A stretch of 64,000 nt of DNA, taken from NCBI RefSeq assembly GCF_040954645.1, contig NC_092809.1, positions 68,461,141 to 68,525,140 on the forward strand, read 5' to 3'. Source of the stretch: Diabrotica undecimpunctata. Taxonomy: Eukaryota > Arthropoda > Insecta > Coleoptera > Chrysomelidae. The position numbers and the translations under genes were made by a program. This document shows positions 23,020 through 36,109 of the stretch, in pieces (the first letter of the stretch is position 1; each line of letters starts with the position of its first letter). Under the pieces are notes generated by a model that had not been told where the DNA came from, searched no databases, and worked only from the letters and a program-made list of their open reading frames with translations.

Positions 23020-23760
23020 CAGCAAAAAACGGTCTGATAGTAAGTAATGAGAAAACTAAATAAATTTCTTTAACGTACAAGAGAGAGGACGTAGGGTAGG
23101 GCATAACGTAACAATAAACCCATATAATTTTGAAAGATTGCAGCGTTTTAGGTATCGTAGATAACGCTGTCACATAAGAAATAAAATGGAATATTCAGGT
23201 AGCTAACTGATGTAAATATAACCCACATAACACTTTTAAATCCAGAAGTCTAATACAAATCCCTAAAATCAGGATATATAAAACAGTGATTAAACCAGTG
23301 CTATTGACTTAAATGTGACGAGAACGCTGACAAAACAATGTAAGTAAAACTTAGGTATTAATTAGATCAGGATTACTAGAAAAGCCATCAGAATTATTTT
23401 CCAACTTACAAAGGTCCGAATACTAACCAATACCGAACCGGAACTAATGCCAAGGTCTAACAGATATATAAAGATAGCAACGTCATACAAGAGACTAAAT
23501 CTCAACGCCAAAGTTACGCTGGCTACATCCAAAGGCTTTCTAATAACTGCATTGCCAAGTTAAACTGGGAGAATGCCGTGAGAGAAAAAATGCCCTTAGG
23601 ACGTCCACGAATCAACAGGGGAGGTAACATATGGTCAGATTTAGGAATAATGGAACTACCTACCGACCCATCATATTTATCAACACATGCCTGTACAACC
23701 AACTGCTATCCAACCTACAATCAACACTTATCTGTTGGGAACTATCAAATCCATTACATG
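23020..23760 (+). pseudogene. LINE RT C-terminal region, heavily decayed
   Basis: Frame pieces read GLIVSNEKTK, then a Y-L-G-like block, KIRIYKTVIKPVL, and finally MPLGRPRINRGGNIWSDLGI. This order (N-x-x-K-T-K ... I-Y-K-T-V-I-x-P-V-L ... G-R-P-R-x-R-W) is the RTE-like RT 3' half. Frames change several times. Confidence 0.68.
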
Positions 23761-24069
23761 TAGTCAAACGAAGTAGGCTTAAAAAAAGTTATCTTAGGAA
23801 AGGCACTAAAGAAATATTGATACATATTTTTAAAACGTTATTTACGTGGCTAAGTTTTCAATAGGAATGAGGAGACAAAAAGCAGAAAAGCCAATAGAAC
23901 CTTGTTGCGTTCTGACTATACTATGACGATAACCTTTACAATATAAACAATACTTGAGGCAACTGTTTGTCTCAATTTTGTCATTCAGAATAATTATGTC
24001 TGTATTTTTTAATTTGCTAATTTCCATAGATTCTAATTTCCATAGAATCTAAATATATCTTAAGGCCTT

Positions 24070-25200
24070 TATTTTAAATATACTTTTTTAGTAATGAAAA
24101 TACGTAGATAGAACCTGGAATATACATTTAACCTTTAATCTCTGGGATAAATCCATCTCCTAAACAATGGCGCCGATATATTTAGTTAAAATTCTGTGCA
24201 CTTATTTTAACCGTTTATGTCCTTATCATTCATATATGAGTTGTGACCGATATTACAAACTCATTTACTTTTCACAAAGAGACTTCATATTAACTATACT
24301 TATTACTATACAAATCTGATTCGAAATATCGTCGAAAAGTAACAGTGTGTAAAATTATTTTTAATGAAAAGTTAATTAGCCATTTCTTATGGGGTTCAAA
24401 AGAAAAGCCTTTACGAAAATTTGAGTACAAATAAGACCACCGTAATCAGTTGTACCCTGGGTAATGAATAATTAATTAATCGGCTAATCAGAATCACCCG
24501 GTCAATATGATTTTTGTCAAATCGGTCCTTTTAGGATCAATTATTCTAATAATGTCTACTAATATTAAGGGCATATCTAAACATAAAGACACTTTACTTT
24601 ACTTAACCTTATCAGACATATGCGCTTAGCACAAATGTGACGCATTTCTAGTGCAGAAAATACATAGAAGGCAAAAAATAGTGTATTTGGAATTAAGCTG
24701 ATCGCTGAAAATCACATAATAAATGTAAAAGTGCTATCTCTGCCGGCAAAGAAGCAAAGAAAAACTTAAAATGAGAGAGGACAAAACCAGTCAGCTGAAG
24801 GAACCTTTTAACGATGTTGAGCTTGGATCCACTATCTACGTATATAATGAAGAATAGTACGGCACTGACTGAAGATCTGAGCACAAAGCTTATTATAAAA
24901 TTTGGACCAAAAATACAACAGTTACTGATATCCAAAGTCTTTAGACAAACCAAGCAAAGACAAAGTTGTTGCCTTGCTTAAACCTGGCAAAAACTCCAAC
25001 GACCACAAAAGCTATCGGTCAATATATTTATTTTGTCAGCTTTACAAAATACTTCTCAAGAGGTAAAACAGAAGAAAAACTCAAATTAAAAGACAAAAGT
25101 TGCTATAGACAGGAAAGATCATGTACGTCACCAATACTAAATCTTGCCCAACACAGCAAAGATGGGTACAAAAGATATTAGGTATGAGGAGTGGTATTTG
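24070..25200 (+). mobile_element. Internally deleted Jockey-like LINE, copy A
   Basis: About 1.1 kb matches copy B at 30670-31890 closely, from a 5'UTR-like segment (AACAATGGCGCCGATATA at 24160) through a short endonuclease start (LYLTLSDICA-like, ...FLVQ(K)TH) directly into pre-RT sequence at ATTAAGCTGATCGCTGAAAA (24693), then KVVALLKPGKNSNDHKSYR near 24960-25020. The join lacks most of the endonuclease, as in copy B. The copy stops in the RT at GTATTTGTCAATCTAA (25194). Many stops. Confidence 0.78.
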
Positions 25201-25240
25201 TCAATCTAAGCAGCAATTTGCAGTTTTTATTCAACATCTA

Positions 25241-25300
25241 AGTTACGTTATGCCCTACTCTACGTCCTCTCTCTTGTATGTTAAAGAAATTTATTTAGTC
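25241..25300 (-). repeat. 60-bp inverted scrap of LINE RT
   Basis: Reverse complement of 23050-23109 with only a couple of differences (shared GTACAAGAGAGAGGACGTAG-type core). Since 23050-23109 lies inside LINE coding sequence, this is a second LINE fragment in the opposite orientation, not a transposon end. Confidence 0.7.
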
Positions 25301-26914
25301 ATCTGGGAAAAATTTCTCAAACGATATTAATATTAAAAGGGACTTTAAAGAGCCAAAGCACGCTAAACCGTAAGGTGACTAAACCACACAAAATGGTTAT
25401 TTGAGAAAAATTATAGCTCGTTCCAGAAAGAATTGTAAATATAACATTAATGTAATTTAAGAAGAAACGCTGAAGAAAAAAAACAGTAGCGGTTAGCCTA
25501 AATAAAGAAAGACAAAAAGATGTAATTTAATGTTTTGAAAAAATCTGATTCGAAGACTATCTGAAAAACATTTCATAGTATAGACATCGAGCGCGGCGAT
25601 GCCTTTGCCGTCTGGCGGCCTATATCGGAAACTTTTACTACCATTTGACTATTTGTGTACGATTTTGTGTATGGTTAAGTGGCACACCACAAAAAGTGTT
25701 TTTATTTTCTCTTTTGTTCAACAATTAAAATGTATTACTATACTTCTAGATGTTCCAATACAATAAAGGATAATAAACATAAAGCACAGGGTACAAAATT
25801 TTATTATTTTCTATGTGCTAGTTATTATAAACACATAAGCTATACTACAATCAAAAACTATGAACACTATGAAAAAATACGGCAGACTATAACTACATTT
25901 GTGCTTTAGCACTATAGTAAGAACAAGATAAAAATCTAAATTCCTACATAATTATATTAACGAGAAGTTAAAAAAACTTTTGTTCGTTATCAGTAATAGA
26001 AAGCGCATTTCAGAATATATTATGAAAAATGTTGTTGATATTACAATATCAGATGATAGGAATACAAAAATAAAAAACAACTTACCTTTTCAAAACAACA
26101 ATGAATCACTTCATTTTATCACGAAAAATTTAAAAATTGCAATGTAATTGAACCCATTTTGTGAGCTATAGTTACATTGATACTTATGTGGCAATTAGCT
26201 GTAAAGTCATTAGTCTTTTCCGTCGTATCATATTTTCCTAATATTTTTTGTAGGCAAGCGGTTTAGTTTGTGTAATATAATATCCCCAATTCGTCTCATA
26301 ATATTTAGTTTTCAAAACAGCTGTTAATAATTCGTTCACATTTTTTAGAGCTCTTTGCAGTACATTTGAAAATAAGTCGACAGTAAGATACTTTACTTGT
26401 AGATTACTCCTTGTTAAATTAGTTTATTAGGTAAGCCTAGTTCTGCCATGGTATTTCATAGTTTATTCTTATGATTATATCAGTGTTTGTTTAAAATCTA
26501 TAAATAACTAGTTTAATGTTTTTTTTTTTTTTGTATTCCCAACATTTCTCATTAACTGCCTAATAGTGAATAATTGATCAACGATTTATTAGTCTTTCTA
26601 ATTCCACACTAATAGTCTCCTATTTGATAGTTCACCTATTCACTCAATCGTTCCAGGTGTATTAGAAAAAATACTGTATATCCTAATAATTAATAGATAT
26701 ATAGCTTATATATAGCTTATATCGCTATAGTTTGTGCAGTACATTTTATTATCCCTTTTGTGTATGGTATGCTTTTCAGCAAGTTTTCAGCTTCATTTTG
26801 CAAATATATATAAAAATTAATAAAACTCTGACATACCGGTAAATTAAAATATTGGATACCCTATACTATTCAATCAACGGAAATACTAAGATCACAAGAA
26901 TCTATCTCTATCTA
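25301..26914. other. No recognisable gene
   Basis: Long AT-rich stretch. One GC-richer patch (CGAGCGCGGCGATGCC at 25588) stands out but no coding or RNA structure is evident. A T-run of 14 lies near 26519-26532. Confidence 0.45.
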
Positions 26915-29115
26915 ATTAGCCTTTTTCGGTCCATCTTTGGACATAGGCCTTCCCAATCCTTTTCCATTCTTCTCTGTCTGTCGGTATAGTCATCTACCTA
27001 GAGCCCACGTGCTTCTTGATATCATCTGCCCATCTCATTTGGGGCCTTCCTCTGCTTCGTTTATATTCCCACGGTCTCCAACTTATAAGAATTTTGTTTC
27101 ATCGGTCTTCTTTTTGTCTTATATTGTGACCGGCAAATCTCCATTTCAATTTTGCAACTTCTTATCTAACATCCCTCACTTTTGTTTTCTCTCTTATCCA
27201 CTCGTTTCCCTTTTTATCCATTAGTCTTATGTGCAACATTCGTCTTTCCATTGCTATTTGGGTTTTTATGGTTATGTCCATGTTTACTTTTGTAAATGTC
27301 CACGTTTGGGAACCATAAGTTAGAACAGGGAGTACGCATTGATTGTATACTTTGGTCTTAAGATGCTGTGGATATCTTTTGTTTTTAAGAATGTAGCTTA
27401 GTTTGCCAAATGCCGCCCATGCCAGTCTAACTCGTCTTTTTATCTCTGCTGTTTGGTTTTCTTTGTTACGTTTTATAGTTTGACCCAGATATATATAATC
27501 CTGAACTTGTTCTACTTCATCTTGTCCGATCCTCATTGTGATGTTTTCATCTGTATTTGTTATAATTTTGGTCTTGCTGTAATTCATATTAAGGCCTATC
27601 TTTCCAGCTTCTACGTCCAGTTCTTTCATCATTTCAAATAATTATTCTCATTTATCTGTTATCAATGCGATGTCATCAGCGTATATTAGATGGTTCAAGC
27701 GTTGTCCATAAATTTTTATACCTTTTTCTTCCCATTCTGATCTTTTAAAAATATCTTCCAAAATATCCATCGAATTTTGTCGTCAATCTATTGGTTAAAA
27801 TTTTTGTTAGGAGTTTATACATTACATTGAGGAGTGTTATAGGACGGTAGTTTTTTATATCTGTTTTATCCCCTTTCTTGTGTAGGATAATGGTTACGGA
27901 TTCCTTCCAGTTGTTTGGGATTCTTTTTTCTTTTAATACCTTGTTAAAAACGGAATGTAGATTGTTAATTACCACTTTTCCACCATATTTCAGCATATCT
28001 GCAATTATTCCATCTTTTACTGGCGATTTGTTGTTTTTCATTTCTTTCAATGCCTTCTTTATTTCTGATTTGCTTATTTCTGGCTGTAGCTCTGAGTTGA
28101 CATTTTTTACTTTAGCCTTAAGTTGGTTTTTAATTGTTTCTGGTGGTTCCTTTTTTGTTTTATATAGTTCTGAGTAGAAATGGTGGATAATATTTATAAT
28201 GTCATCTTTAACGTTTGTTTCTAGTCCGTTTTCATCTTTTTTTTTTGTTTATTTCACACTTACCTAATTTCGGTCTTAAGCATTTCATATTTTTGTTGTT
28301 TTGTATTACTTTTTCTCTTTTTATTTCTTGTTCTTTTCTCTTATTTTTTCTTATTATTCTGCTTATTGTTTTATTGATTTCTACATATTCTATAGCTTCC
28401 TTCTTTTATACATAAGCTTCTTTGTTTCTGTTGATATATAATTGTTCTTTTTTAGATCCTTTTTTGCTATTTCTTTTCCTGATGTAGTCATCGTTGCTGT
28501 AAGTATGTTGTCTATTTCATCTATATCTTTGTCATCACTGTCTAATTTTTAAGTAAGTTGTTCTTTTAATAGGTCTTTGTATATCTCTTTATATTGCCCT
28601 AGTTTGTTTCTATCTACTAGATCCTAGTTTTTATTTATTTTTCTTTTCATTTCATAGTTATCGTCAACACTAATTTTTGCTCTGACCATCCAGTGATCGC
28701 TACCTGTTGTGAATCTGTTAAGAACTGTTACATCTTTAATGATATATCGTTCCGTGGACAGTATGTAGTCGATCTCATTTTTTGTGGATCCATTAGGGCT
28801 GACCCATGTCCACTTTCGTTGGGGCTTCTTTTTGTAAAAGGAGTTCATTGCGTATAGATGCTTTTCTTCTAGGTAGTTCATCAAAGTAGCACCTCTATCA
28901 TTTCTCTGACCATAGCCGAAATCTCCTATTTTAGTTTCTTCATTGTTTAGTTTTCTACCCAGTTTGGCATTGAAATCTCCAATTACTAGTATAAGACGAT
29001 TTTTATGTTCTTCCATAGTCTTTGATATATCTTCATAAAATAGTTCGATATCTTCCGTCATCATAAGCTGTCGTGGGGGCATATACCTAGATAATTTTAA
29101 TTAATGTTCTTCTTA
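26915..29115 (-). pseudogene. RTE-like LINE ORF2, 5'-truncated with RT deletion
   Basis: Minus-strand order: endonuclease C-terminal part (28624-29082) with VIGDFNAKLG, WTWVSPNGSTKNEIDYIL and TGSDHWMVRA; RT start (27745-28050) with KNNKSPVKDGIIADMLK, IILHKKGDKTDIKNYRPITL and YKLLTKILTNRL; then the catalytic block as LIYADDIALITDK near 27680; then RT tail (27162-27632) with YLGQTIK, VLPVLTYGSQTW and ERRMLHIRLMDKK; and the tail HVGSRWMTIPT-like region to about 26915. The segment between RLTTKFD and the YADD block, which holds the first RT Asp and the R-Q-G-D block, is missing. The endonuclease N-terminus is also missing. Frames are long for a dead copy, so it is fairly young. Confidence 0.87.
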
Positions 29116-29402
29116 TTTTAAGTATGACATAGGCTGTATTCGGGTTTCTTCTTTTCGTCGAGTTTCTGATAGGCCTATGATATCTCATTTTATGGTTGTT
29201 TTTTTGATTTATGTTGTGTTCGTCTTAGTGGGTTTTTGTTTATATCTATCAAAAGCGAATTATTGCGTCTCCCAGATACAGCGAGGCAGACCTTTGAGGT
29301 GTGGGATAATATTATGGGTTATTTCTGGTTTCGTCATAATTTACACTGAAATTACTAACAAGAGAGTGCTCTTACTTCCACATGTTCATATTGATATATA
29401 GT

Positions 29403-30390
29403 ACCAACAGATGCTAGTTATATACCATCAGTACTAATAAAATGGAAACTATCAAATTAATGTCAATTTCATTGAATAATCAAAACAATCGAAAATATAA
29501 AATATACCAAAACAACACAATAAAAGTAAAACTAGAAGAAGAACTAACCGACCCTATTGAAGCTGGTAATGGGATAAGACAGGGAGATTTCCTGAGTCCT
29601 CTATTGTTCAACCGGATTATGGATGAAATAATAAAAAGTAAGAAATAAAAGAGGATACCAAATGGGAGAAAAACAAATTAAAATAATCTGCTATGCAGAC
29701 GACGCAGTACTATTCTTTCAAGGTAAAGATGATTTACAACGTATGCTACACCAATTTCATATAACCGCCAGAAAATTTAACATGTTAATTTCCTCAAAAG
29801 AGACAAAATGCATGGTTACAACAGCAAGTTTACTAATATGTTAATTGGAGCTGGAAGGTCAGATAATAGAACAAGTGATGAAGTTTAAATATCTAGGTAT
29901 CACATTATCTAGCTACGGAAAGCTCGAAACTTAAGTGGAAGATCCACTGAATAGAGCAAACAGAGCCGCAGGCTGCCTAAATGAAACAATATGAAGAAAT
30001 AAAAATATCGGGAAAGAAACCAAAGGCAGAATTTACAAAATTTACAATAATGACATACGCAGCAGAAACAAGACCTGACATAAACAGGACAAAAAGGATG
30101 TTAGAAACAACAGAGATATAAACACTTAGAAAAACTGATGGTAAGACACTATGGGACAGAGCTAGAAGTACAGATATACGATGTAGATGCAAGGTGAAGA
30201 ACATCAAGAACTGGTTAAGAAATAGAAGAGTAGAATGGAACGATCATATAAGCCAAATGACAACAAATAGAGTAGTAGACACGGCAAGAGACGGTTACCC
30301 AATAGGAAGACGATCAGTAGGAAGACCACGAAAACCATGGAGCGGCAACTTACTGGAGGCACATTGAAAAACAGACAGAGTCATGGCTAT
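29403..30390 (+). pseudogene. RTE/Jockey-like LINE RT to 3' end
   Basis: Reads IKVKLEEELTDPIEAGNGIR, then RQGDFLSPLLFNRIMDEI (29442-29648), then KIICYADDAVLFFQGKDDLQ (29662-29844) with the catalytic YADD, and further 3' in other frames RNRRVEWNDHISQMTTNRVV, GRRSVGRPRKPW. The order is that of a LINE RT from the R-Q-G-D block to the C-terminus. Stops and small shifts separate the frames. The N-terminal half is absent. It ends in a GAA tract. Confidence 0.85.
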
Positions 30391-30397
30391 ATAAAAA

Positions 30398-30416
30398 GAA
30401 GAAGAAGAAGAAGAAG
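30398..30416. repeat. (GAA)n tail of the LINE at 29403-30390
   Basis: AAGAAGAAGAAGAAGAAG immediately after the LINE coding end; similar GAA-rich tails follow other LINE ends here (15145, 35030). Confidence 0.85.
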
Positions 30417-30465
30417 TAGAAAAAGATACACAGGATAAACATTAAAATAGCTGCAAGAAAGAGAA

Positions 30466-30575
30466 AATGAATCAGTCATATTAATGTAGAATAGCAGAGG
30501 ACAGAATGTTTAGAGAAAATAATGAATCAGTCATATTAATTTAGAATAGCAGAGGACAAAGTATTTGTCATAGCC
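30466..30575. repeat. Two-copy tandem duplication, 55-bp unit
   Basis: AATGAATCAGTCATATTAAT begins at 30466 and again at 30521; the following TAGAATAGCAGAGGACA is shared too. Confidence 0.85.
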
Positions 30576-30669
30576 TTGGACAAGTGTCCAATTGAAAAAA
30601 GACCACAGGTCGTTCAAAAAAGACGGAACTCTAGAAAGAAAATAGAATAGATTAAAAAAAAAGCATAAA

Positions 30670-32445
30670 CGTGTCTTTTCCTACTCTTTTAATATTGAAA
30701 ATACGCAAATAGAACCTTGAATTAAAATGTAACCTTTGATATCTGTGATAAACCCATCACCTGAACAATGGCGCCGATGTATGAAGTTGAAATTTTTTAC
30801 ACCTATTTTAACTGTTTTTATTTTTTTATTATCTATATATGAGTTGCGAACGATATCACAAACTTATTTATTTTCCACAAACAGGCTCTTTAATACCTTA
30901 AATTATTACTATACAAATCTGATTCGAAATATCGTCAAAAAGTAATACACGGCATGTAAAATTTAAATTTTCAATAAAAAGTAAAATATTAGGCATTACT
31001 TATGGGGTTCAAAGAACGAGCCTTTACGAAAATTTAAGTACTAAGAAAACCACCACAATCGGGTATACCCAGGGTAATGATTAAATAATTAATCGGCTAA
31101 TTCTTCAGTCACCCCTTTAATATGATTTTGTCAAATTGGTCCTTTTTAGGACCAACTATTCTAATAACATAATGTTTATAACTGTTAAGGGTATATCTAG
31201 AGATCAAGAAATTTTACTTTACTTAAACTTATCAGACATATGCGCTAAACACGAATCTGACTTATTTCTAGTGCAGGAAACACATATAGGGCCTAACGTA
31301 GGGTATTTGGAATAAAGCTTATCGCTGAAAACCACATTATAGATATAGACATGCTATCTCTGTCGGAAAAAAAGCAAAGAATAACTCAAAGTAAGAAAGG
31401 ACAAAACCAGTCAGCTTTCAGAGAAACTTTCAACGATGTTGAGCTTGGATCCACCATCTACATATTTAATGAAAAATAATACAACTACCGACATTGAGGA
31501 TCTGAGCACAAAGCTTATTACGAAATCTGGACCAAAAACACCACAATGGCTTATCCGGATGATGAACAACTGTATTCAAATTATGGAAACACCCAAAATC
31601 TAGAGACAAGCCAAAGTTGTTACCTTTCTTAAACCTGGCAAAAACTCCAACGACCACAAAAACTATCGGCCAATATCTTTATTTTGTCAGCTATTTAAAA
31701 TACTTTTGCACAAGATCGTTAATATGATTTCACCGATATTTGAAGAAAAGCTCAAATTAAAAGACAAAAGTGGCTATAGATAGGGAAGATCAGGTACATT
31801 ACAAATGCTAAATCTTACCCAACACATCAAAGACGGGTACGAAAAATATCGGGTATCAGGGGTGGTATTTTTCAATCCAAATGCCGCTTACGACACCTTA
31901 AATTACAAAATATTTCTCGAAAAACTATACGATATCCCCTTAGATAACAAACTCACTTATATTATTTGCGTATGCCTACACAAGAGAATATTTTTTGTAT
32001 CACTCAATGTTAAGAATAGCAGATGAAGAACGGTCTCGCTGGGGGTAGCATAAAGGCACCTACACTGTATAACATTTACACAAACAAACGATCCATACCG
32101 GTAGATACTAGGACTTCTATTATATAGACGAGACACCTATTATTGCACAATAAAAATAAACTATGAATCAATTTTCAGCCAAAACCCCTGAAAAACTCGT
32201 GGGTGCTCCTTCAATTTCCTCGACATAGACGTTTTCACAAAACTGAACATCCAATCTTGTCATAAAATCATTGAACTGTAGACTTCCTATAAATTCCTTG
32301 AAAATAGTTTGTATTACACCGGGTCAGTCACAGATTATTGTTTAAAACTAAAAGGTAAATTGAGGACCAGAAATAATATTCTTCGCAAGCTTGTCAGCTA
32401 AAAATGAGGCGCACGTCCTTCCGCCCTTAAAACATAGACGCTTGT
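30670..32445 (+). mobile_element. Internally deleted Jockey-like LINE, copy B
   Basis: Starts with the 5'UTR-like segment shared with copy A (AACAATGGCGCCGATGTA at 30767). A truncated endonuclease start follows: GISRDQEILLYLNLSDICAK and DLFLVQETHIGP (31170-31300). It then joins straight to pre-RT sequence at about 31312. RT blocks follow: VVTFLKPGKNSNDHKNYRPI, MLNLTQHIKDGYEKYRVSGV (31805-32026 frame), AAYDTLNYKIFLEKLYDI and later NNILRKLVS-like. The block expected to hold YADD is degenerate. Stops are frequent. Confidence 0.83.
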
Positions 32446-33340
32446 ACTATATGCTTCTGCTGCCGAATATACCTTGTTAGACAAATTAACCATTCTGTCT
32501 ATTAATTTTAACACAAAAATATCTATTGTAGCACTTAACCATATTTATTTTGAGATAACCTTCTATCAAGATATCATATGTAGTACACAAATAAGACCAG
32601 AACTAAAATATTAAAAAAGCTTTATACAATATATCGCAGAAGATTGGATAAAATAAAAGTAGTTTTTATTATTCAGATGCTTACATAAAATGTACAAAGA
32701 CATACTCACGTAAACAAAATATATTACGAAATTTCTTGAACTAATTGAACTAATAAAATTATATTAAATAAAAAAACAACATCTTTAAAAATACAGAAAA
32801 AATAAAATTTTCGATGCAAGCGAACATTCCATTCAATAATAAGCCCAAATCCTTTTGTATCTACATACCTGTTTTTTAAAGAACCAGTTACATTTTAGTA
32901 CTTAGTTATACCAGGTAATATAATATCCTCTGTTACACAGTGTAATGCGTATGACATTCCACTGTCTACAAACAGTAGATAAAAATAAGGAGCCCATATA
33001 AACCGTTCAGGGTATATGTTGAAAACATACGGTATAATCGCACAGTTGCCAAACTCTCAGAGCTTACTTAAACCGATAAACGTATGGTTCAAATATACAA
33101 TGAAGAAGATCTGAACGACCCCTATAATATATACACGTGAACTAAGCGATATACATTTATGATACAGGGGTATTTACGGGCTCCAAAAAATTTTTATAAA
33201 TTATTAAACTCTACATGTTGATGAATCGACTGAACCAATATTACGGAATTGTCAAGTGAGCTCCGTATATCGGTATCCACTTGACCACGGAGCTCAATTG
33301 AACCTGAATTTTAACATGGGCGGAGTTCACTTAATGCCGT
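32446..33340. other. No recognisable gene
   Basis: AT-rich. An inverted pair GAGCTCCG (33258) and CGGAGCTC (33288) forms a weak stem. Nothing else seen. Confidence 0.45.
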
Positions 33341-33485
<145 letters not shown>

Positions 33486-34764
33486 CAAGAAAGCAAATAC
33501 GCAGCTTGGAGGAAAGTGGTTAACAAGACCAGAAATTGCCAGCATCTGTAACCAGATCTACCAAATGGAAAACCAGTGGACTTATCTACCACAGCAAACG
33601 AATCTGAAAAGTTTGTCAGAACAGTTACAAAGTTTTTAGAAATGTAAATAATATAATACTGTATACTATTGTCATAATTTCAGACATTCTGATTTTAATA
33701 AAAATCTTGATTTTCTTTTATATTAATTTTATATATATTTGGCACTAACTGAATAATGATTTACTTTTAATAAAGCTTATAAACTAGTTTGATAAATGCA
33801 CACACAAACAGAAAACCCAAAACACCATCCAGAACGTTCCAACTTTACATAACGCGAGAAAATTGAAGTTGGCTCTCAAAAGCCGTTGTTTTTACAGAAG
33901 TTCGTTACCGTAAATGCATTCATGGTTTTATTTGATTTTCAATTTTGTCTCACAATTGACCTGCAACACACTACACATACATCTACAAAAACTGCAACGT
34001 TAAAAATACCCATTCCAGGAACATGTTCATATTTATTGACTAGCTCGAAGTAAAATGGAAAAAAATTGAAAAAAAAAATGAAAAGTAACATGGAGCAGTG
34101 TCGGCGATGATGACTAGACATGTGGATTTTGCTCAGTTTGGAACCGACACAAAAAAGTTTATTTCCCTTTTCATTTATCACTGAACAAAGCGTTTTAAGT
34201 TTTTTTTGACATTTTCTCGGTACGGAGCACGTTTTGTAGTTTAGCGTATGAACTTTCCGAAAAAAAGGTTTATTAATTTTACAAACAGATACTTTTGTTT
34301 AATTTTACTTTGCCGTATTTTATACCAGAGAAACACAAAAATTAAAAGTTTAGCATCTTTTATTTTGAATGTATAGTGTAAAGGGGATGGCCATTTATAA
34401 ATATGCAAACCCAATTGTCAACCTCACCTGTTCGTGGTGCACCTGCTAGATATCTAACGAGAGTCTGGCGATAGAGTGATTGCCGGTATGAGCAATCCAC
34501 CACTAAACAGCCGACATCTATGGGTAGAAGAGCTAGTAGATGATAGAACTGTTCATTGTTCTGTAGTTAGGAAACTGACTTTGAAGGGGGAGAACTATCT
34601 GGGTCAACGGCATTGAGATAGAAATGGCAAGTAGTTGGAACAACCACATTCAAGGTCCAAACAAAATATCTAAAGAAAAATCATTATAGCATTGTATAAT
34701 AGATGATAACCGAAGATTTACTGATCATGCAGATCGGTGACCAAGATCCAGCAGAAAATGAGAT
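33486..34764. other. No recognisable gene
   Basis: A short segment GATTGCCGGTATGAGCAATC (34478) recurs as GATTGCCGGTATAAGCAATC at 57562; see findings. No protein motif seen. Confidence 0.45.
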
Positions 34765-35045
34765 CAGGCTTTTTATGTCATTAACCTGCGAATAAAAGTA
34801 CGCAAGACTGCATACATTGGACACATACTAAGAAATAATAAATATAGTCTTCTGCAGGTCATCATGCAGGGTAGAGTCGATGGCAAAAAGGGAATAGGTA
34901 GAAAGAGGAAGTCAGGGCTGCGAAATATTCGAGACTGGACAAACATGACTGTAGACGAATTATTCCACGTTGCAAAAGACAGAGAAGCTTTTAAAAATGT
35001 GGTCGCCAACCTCCGTTAATGGGGACGGCATAGGAAGAAGAAGAA
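34765..35045 (+). pseudogene. LINE RT C-terminus and 3' end, plus strand
   Basis: An open frame of about 75 codons reads AYIGHILRNNKYSLLQVIMQ, RVDGKKGIGRKRKS, LRNIRDWTNMTVDELFHVAK and NVVANLR, then TAA at 35017-35019 and a GAAGAAGAAGAA tail. This is the C-terminal end of an insect LINE, same family as 21940-22640. It is a 5'-truncated insertion. Confidence 0.82.
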
Positions 35046-36109
35046 CCTGCGAAACTCTCGCAAACAAAAATCAACCAAAAATTAATAGTATGTATTTTTT
35101 TTAATTGCATAGACATTAGTCATTCAGCCAGTTGCAATAGATTCTCCAATCAGACAAATTGCACAACCCTATCCCTAATAGAAAACTAACGGATAATTAA
35201 TAGAAGAATATACGACAACGAAACTTACAGGGTCACTTGCTTCTCGTCTGGGGGCCCATCAAGATATTCTTAGTAGACAAACAAAACTGGACCACGGATA
35301 AGGTGTTATATAAGGATAACATTTAGGGTAAACAAAGGATACAAATCTAAATTTCCACACTATAATGATATTATATATTTGTTGTGAGCCTGCAGCCAGT
35401 AGCGACTGGATTAATAGTATGTACGGTACGTGGAACGTTATAGTTGTGTATAAACTAGAAAATAAGCGCTATAAATATTATCTACAAAATGTAACGACTA
35501 AGAATAAGATTAAAGAATAGGTGAAGCGCGTTAGCCAGAAAATGCCATATAAGGGACCATATAATGTATTTTTCAGATAGAGATGACACTCAGTGTCGAG
35601 CCAGGGTAGATATAATGGTAGACCAGAACATTGCCCAATGCGTTGAAAGAACTTTTCTTTAATATCAGAATGAATTGAAATTTAATTTTGAAAGAAAAAT
35701 TTTAACAAATTATTTATTAAAAATAACAAGGAAGAATAGGAATGTAAACTTAATAGAAATATACGTAGCTACAGCAGAGATGGAAGATAAAAGAATAGAG
35801 ACACCAGACATTTTAATACTTCTTTTTTTTCGTCACCAGGGACCGATTGAAGCCAACAAGGTAAATCAGTTCCAAGATAGGGAGCTAATGTGTCAATATG
35901 CACTACCTTGAGTTTATTTTTAGATTAAAACTTGATGCGGTAGATTAGATGGTTTATTTTCTGTAAACCGGTAATTTTTGATATACGTTAGGGATGAACA
36001 TTATTCTTGGTATGGCGTCTTCCAAAAATAAGATCTTAAGGAGAGCTTCAATATTTCTTTTCCGGTGATCATTATCGATGGAGAATATCCGATTGGTTTA
36101 TGTTCAGAA
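35046..36109. other. No recognisable gene
   Basis: A 78-codon ORF (35675-35911) shows no motif I recognise. The rest is AT-rich. Confidence 0.45.

Noticed and set aside
23050..25300. A 2.2 kb transposon bounded by 60-bp inverted repeats
   Set aside because: The repeats are LINE RT coding sequence, and no target duplication was seen.
35675..35911. 78-codon ORF
   Set aside because: No motif, no neighbouring signals; the length is expected by chance in 64 kb of AT-rich DNA.
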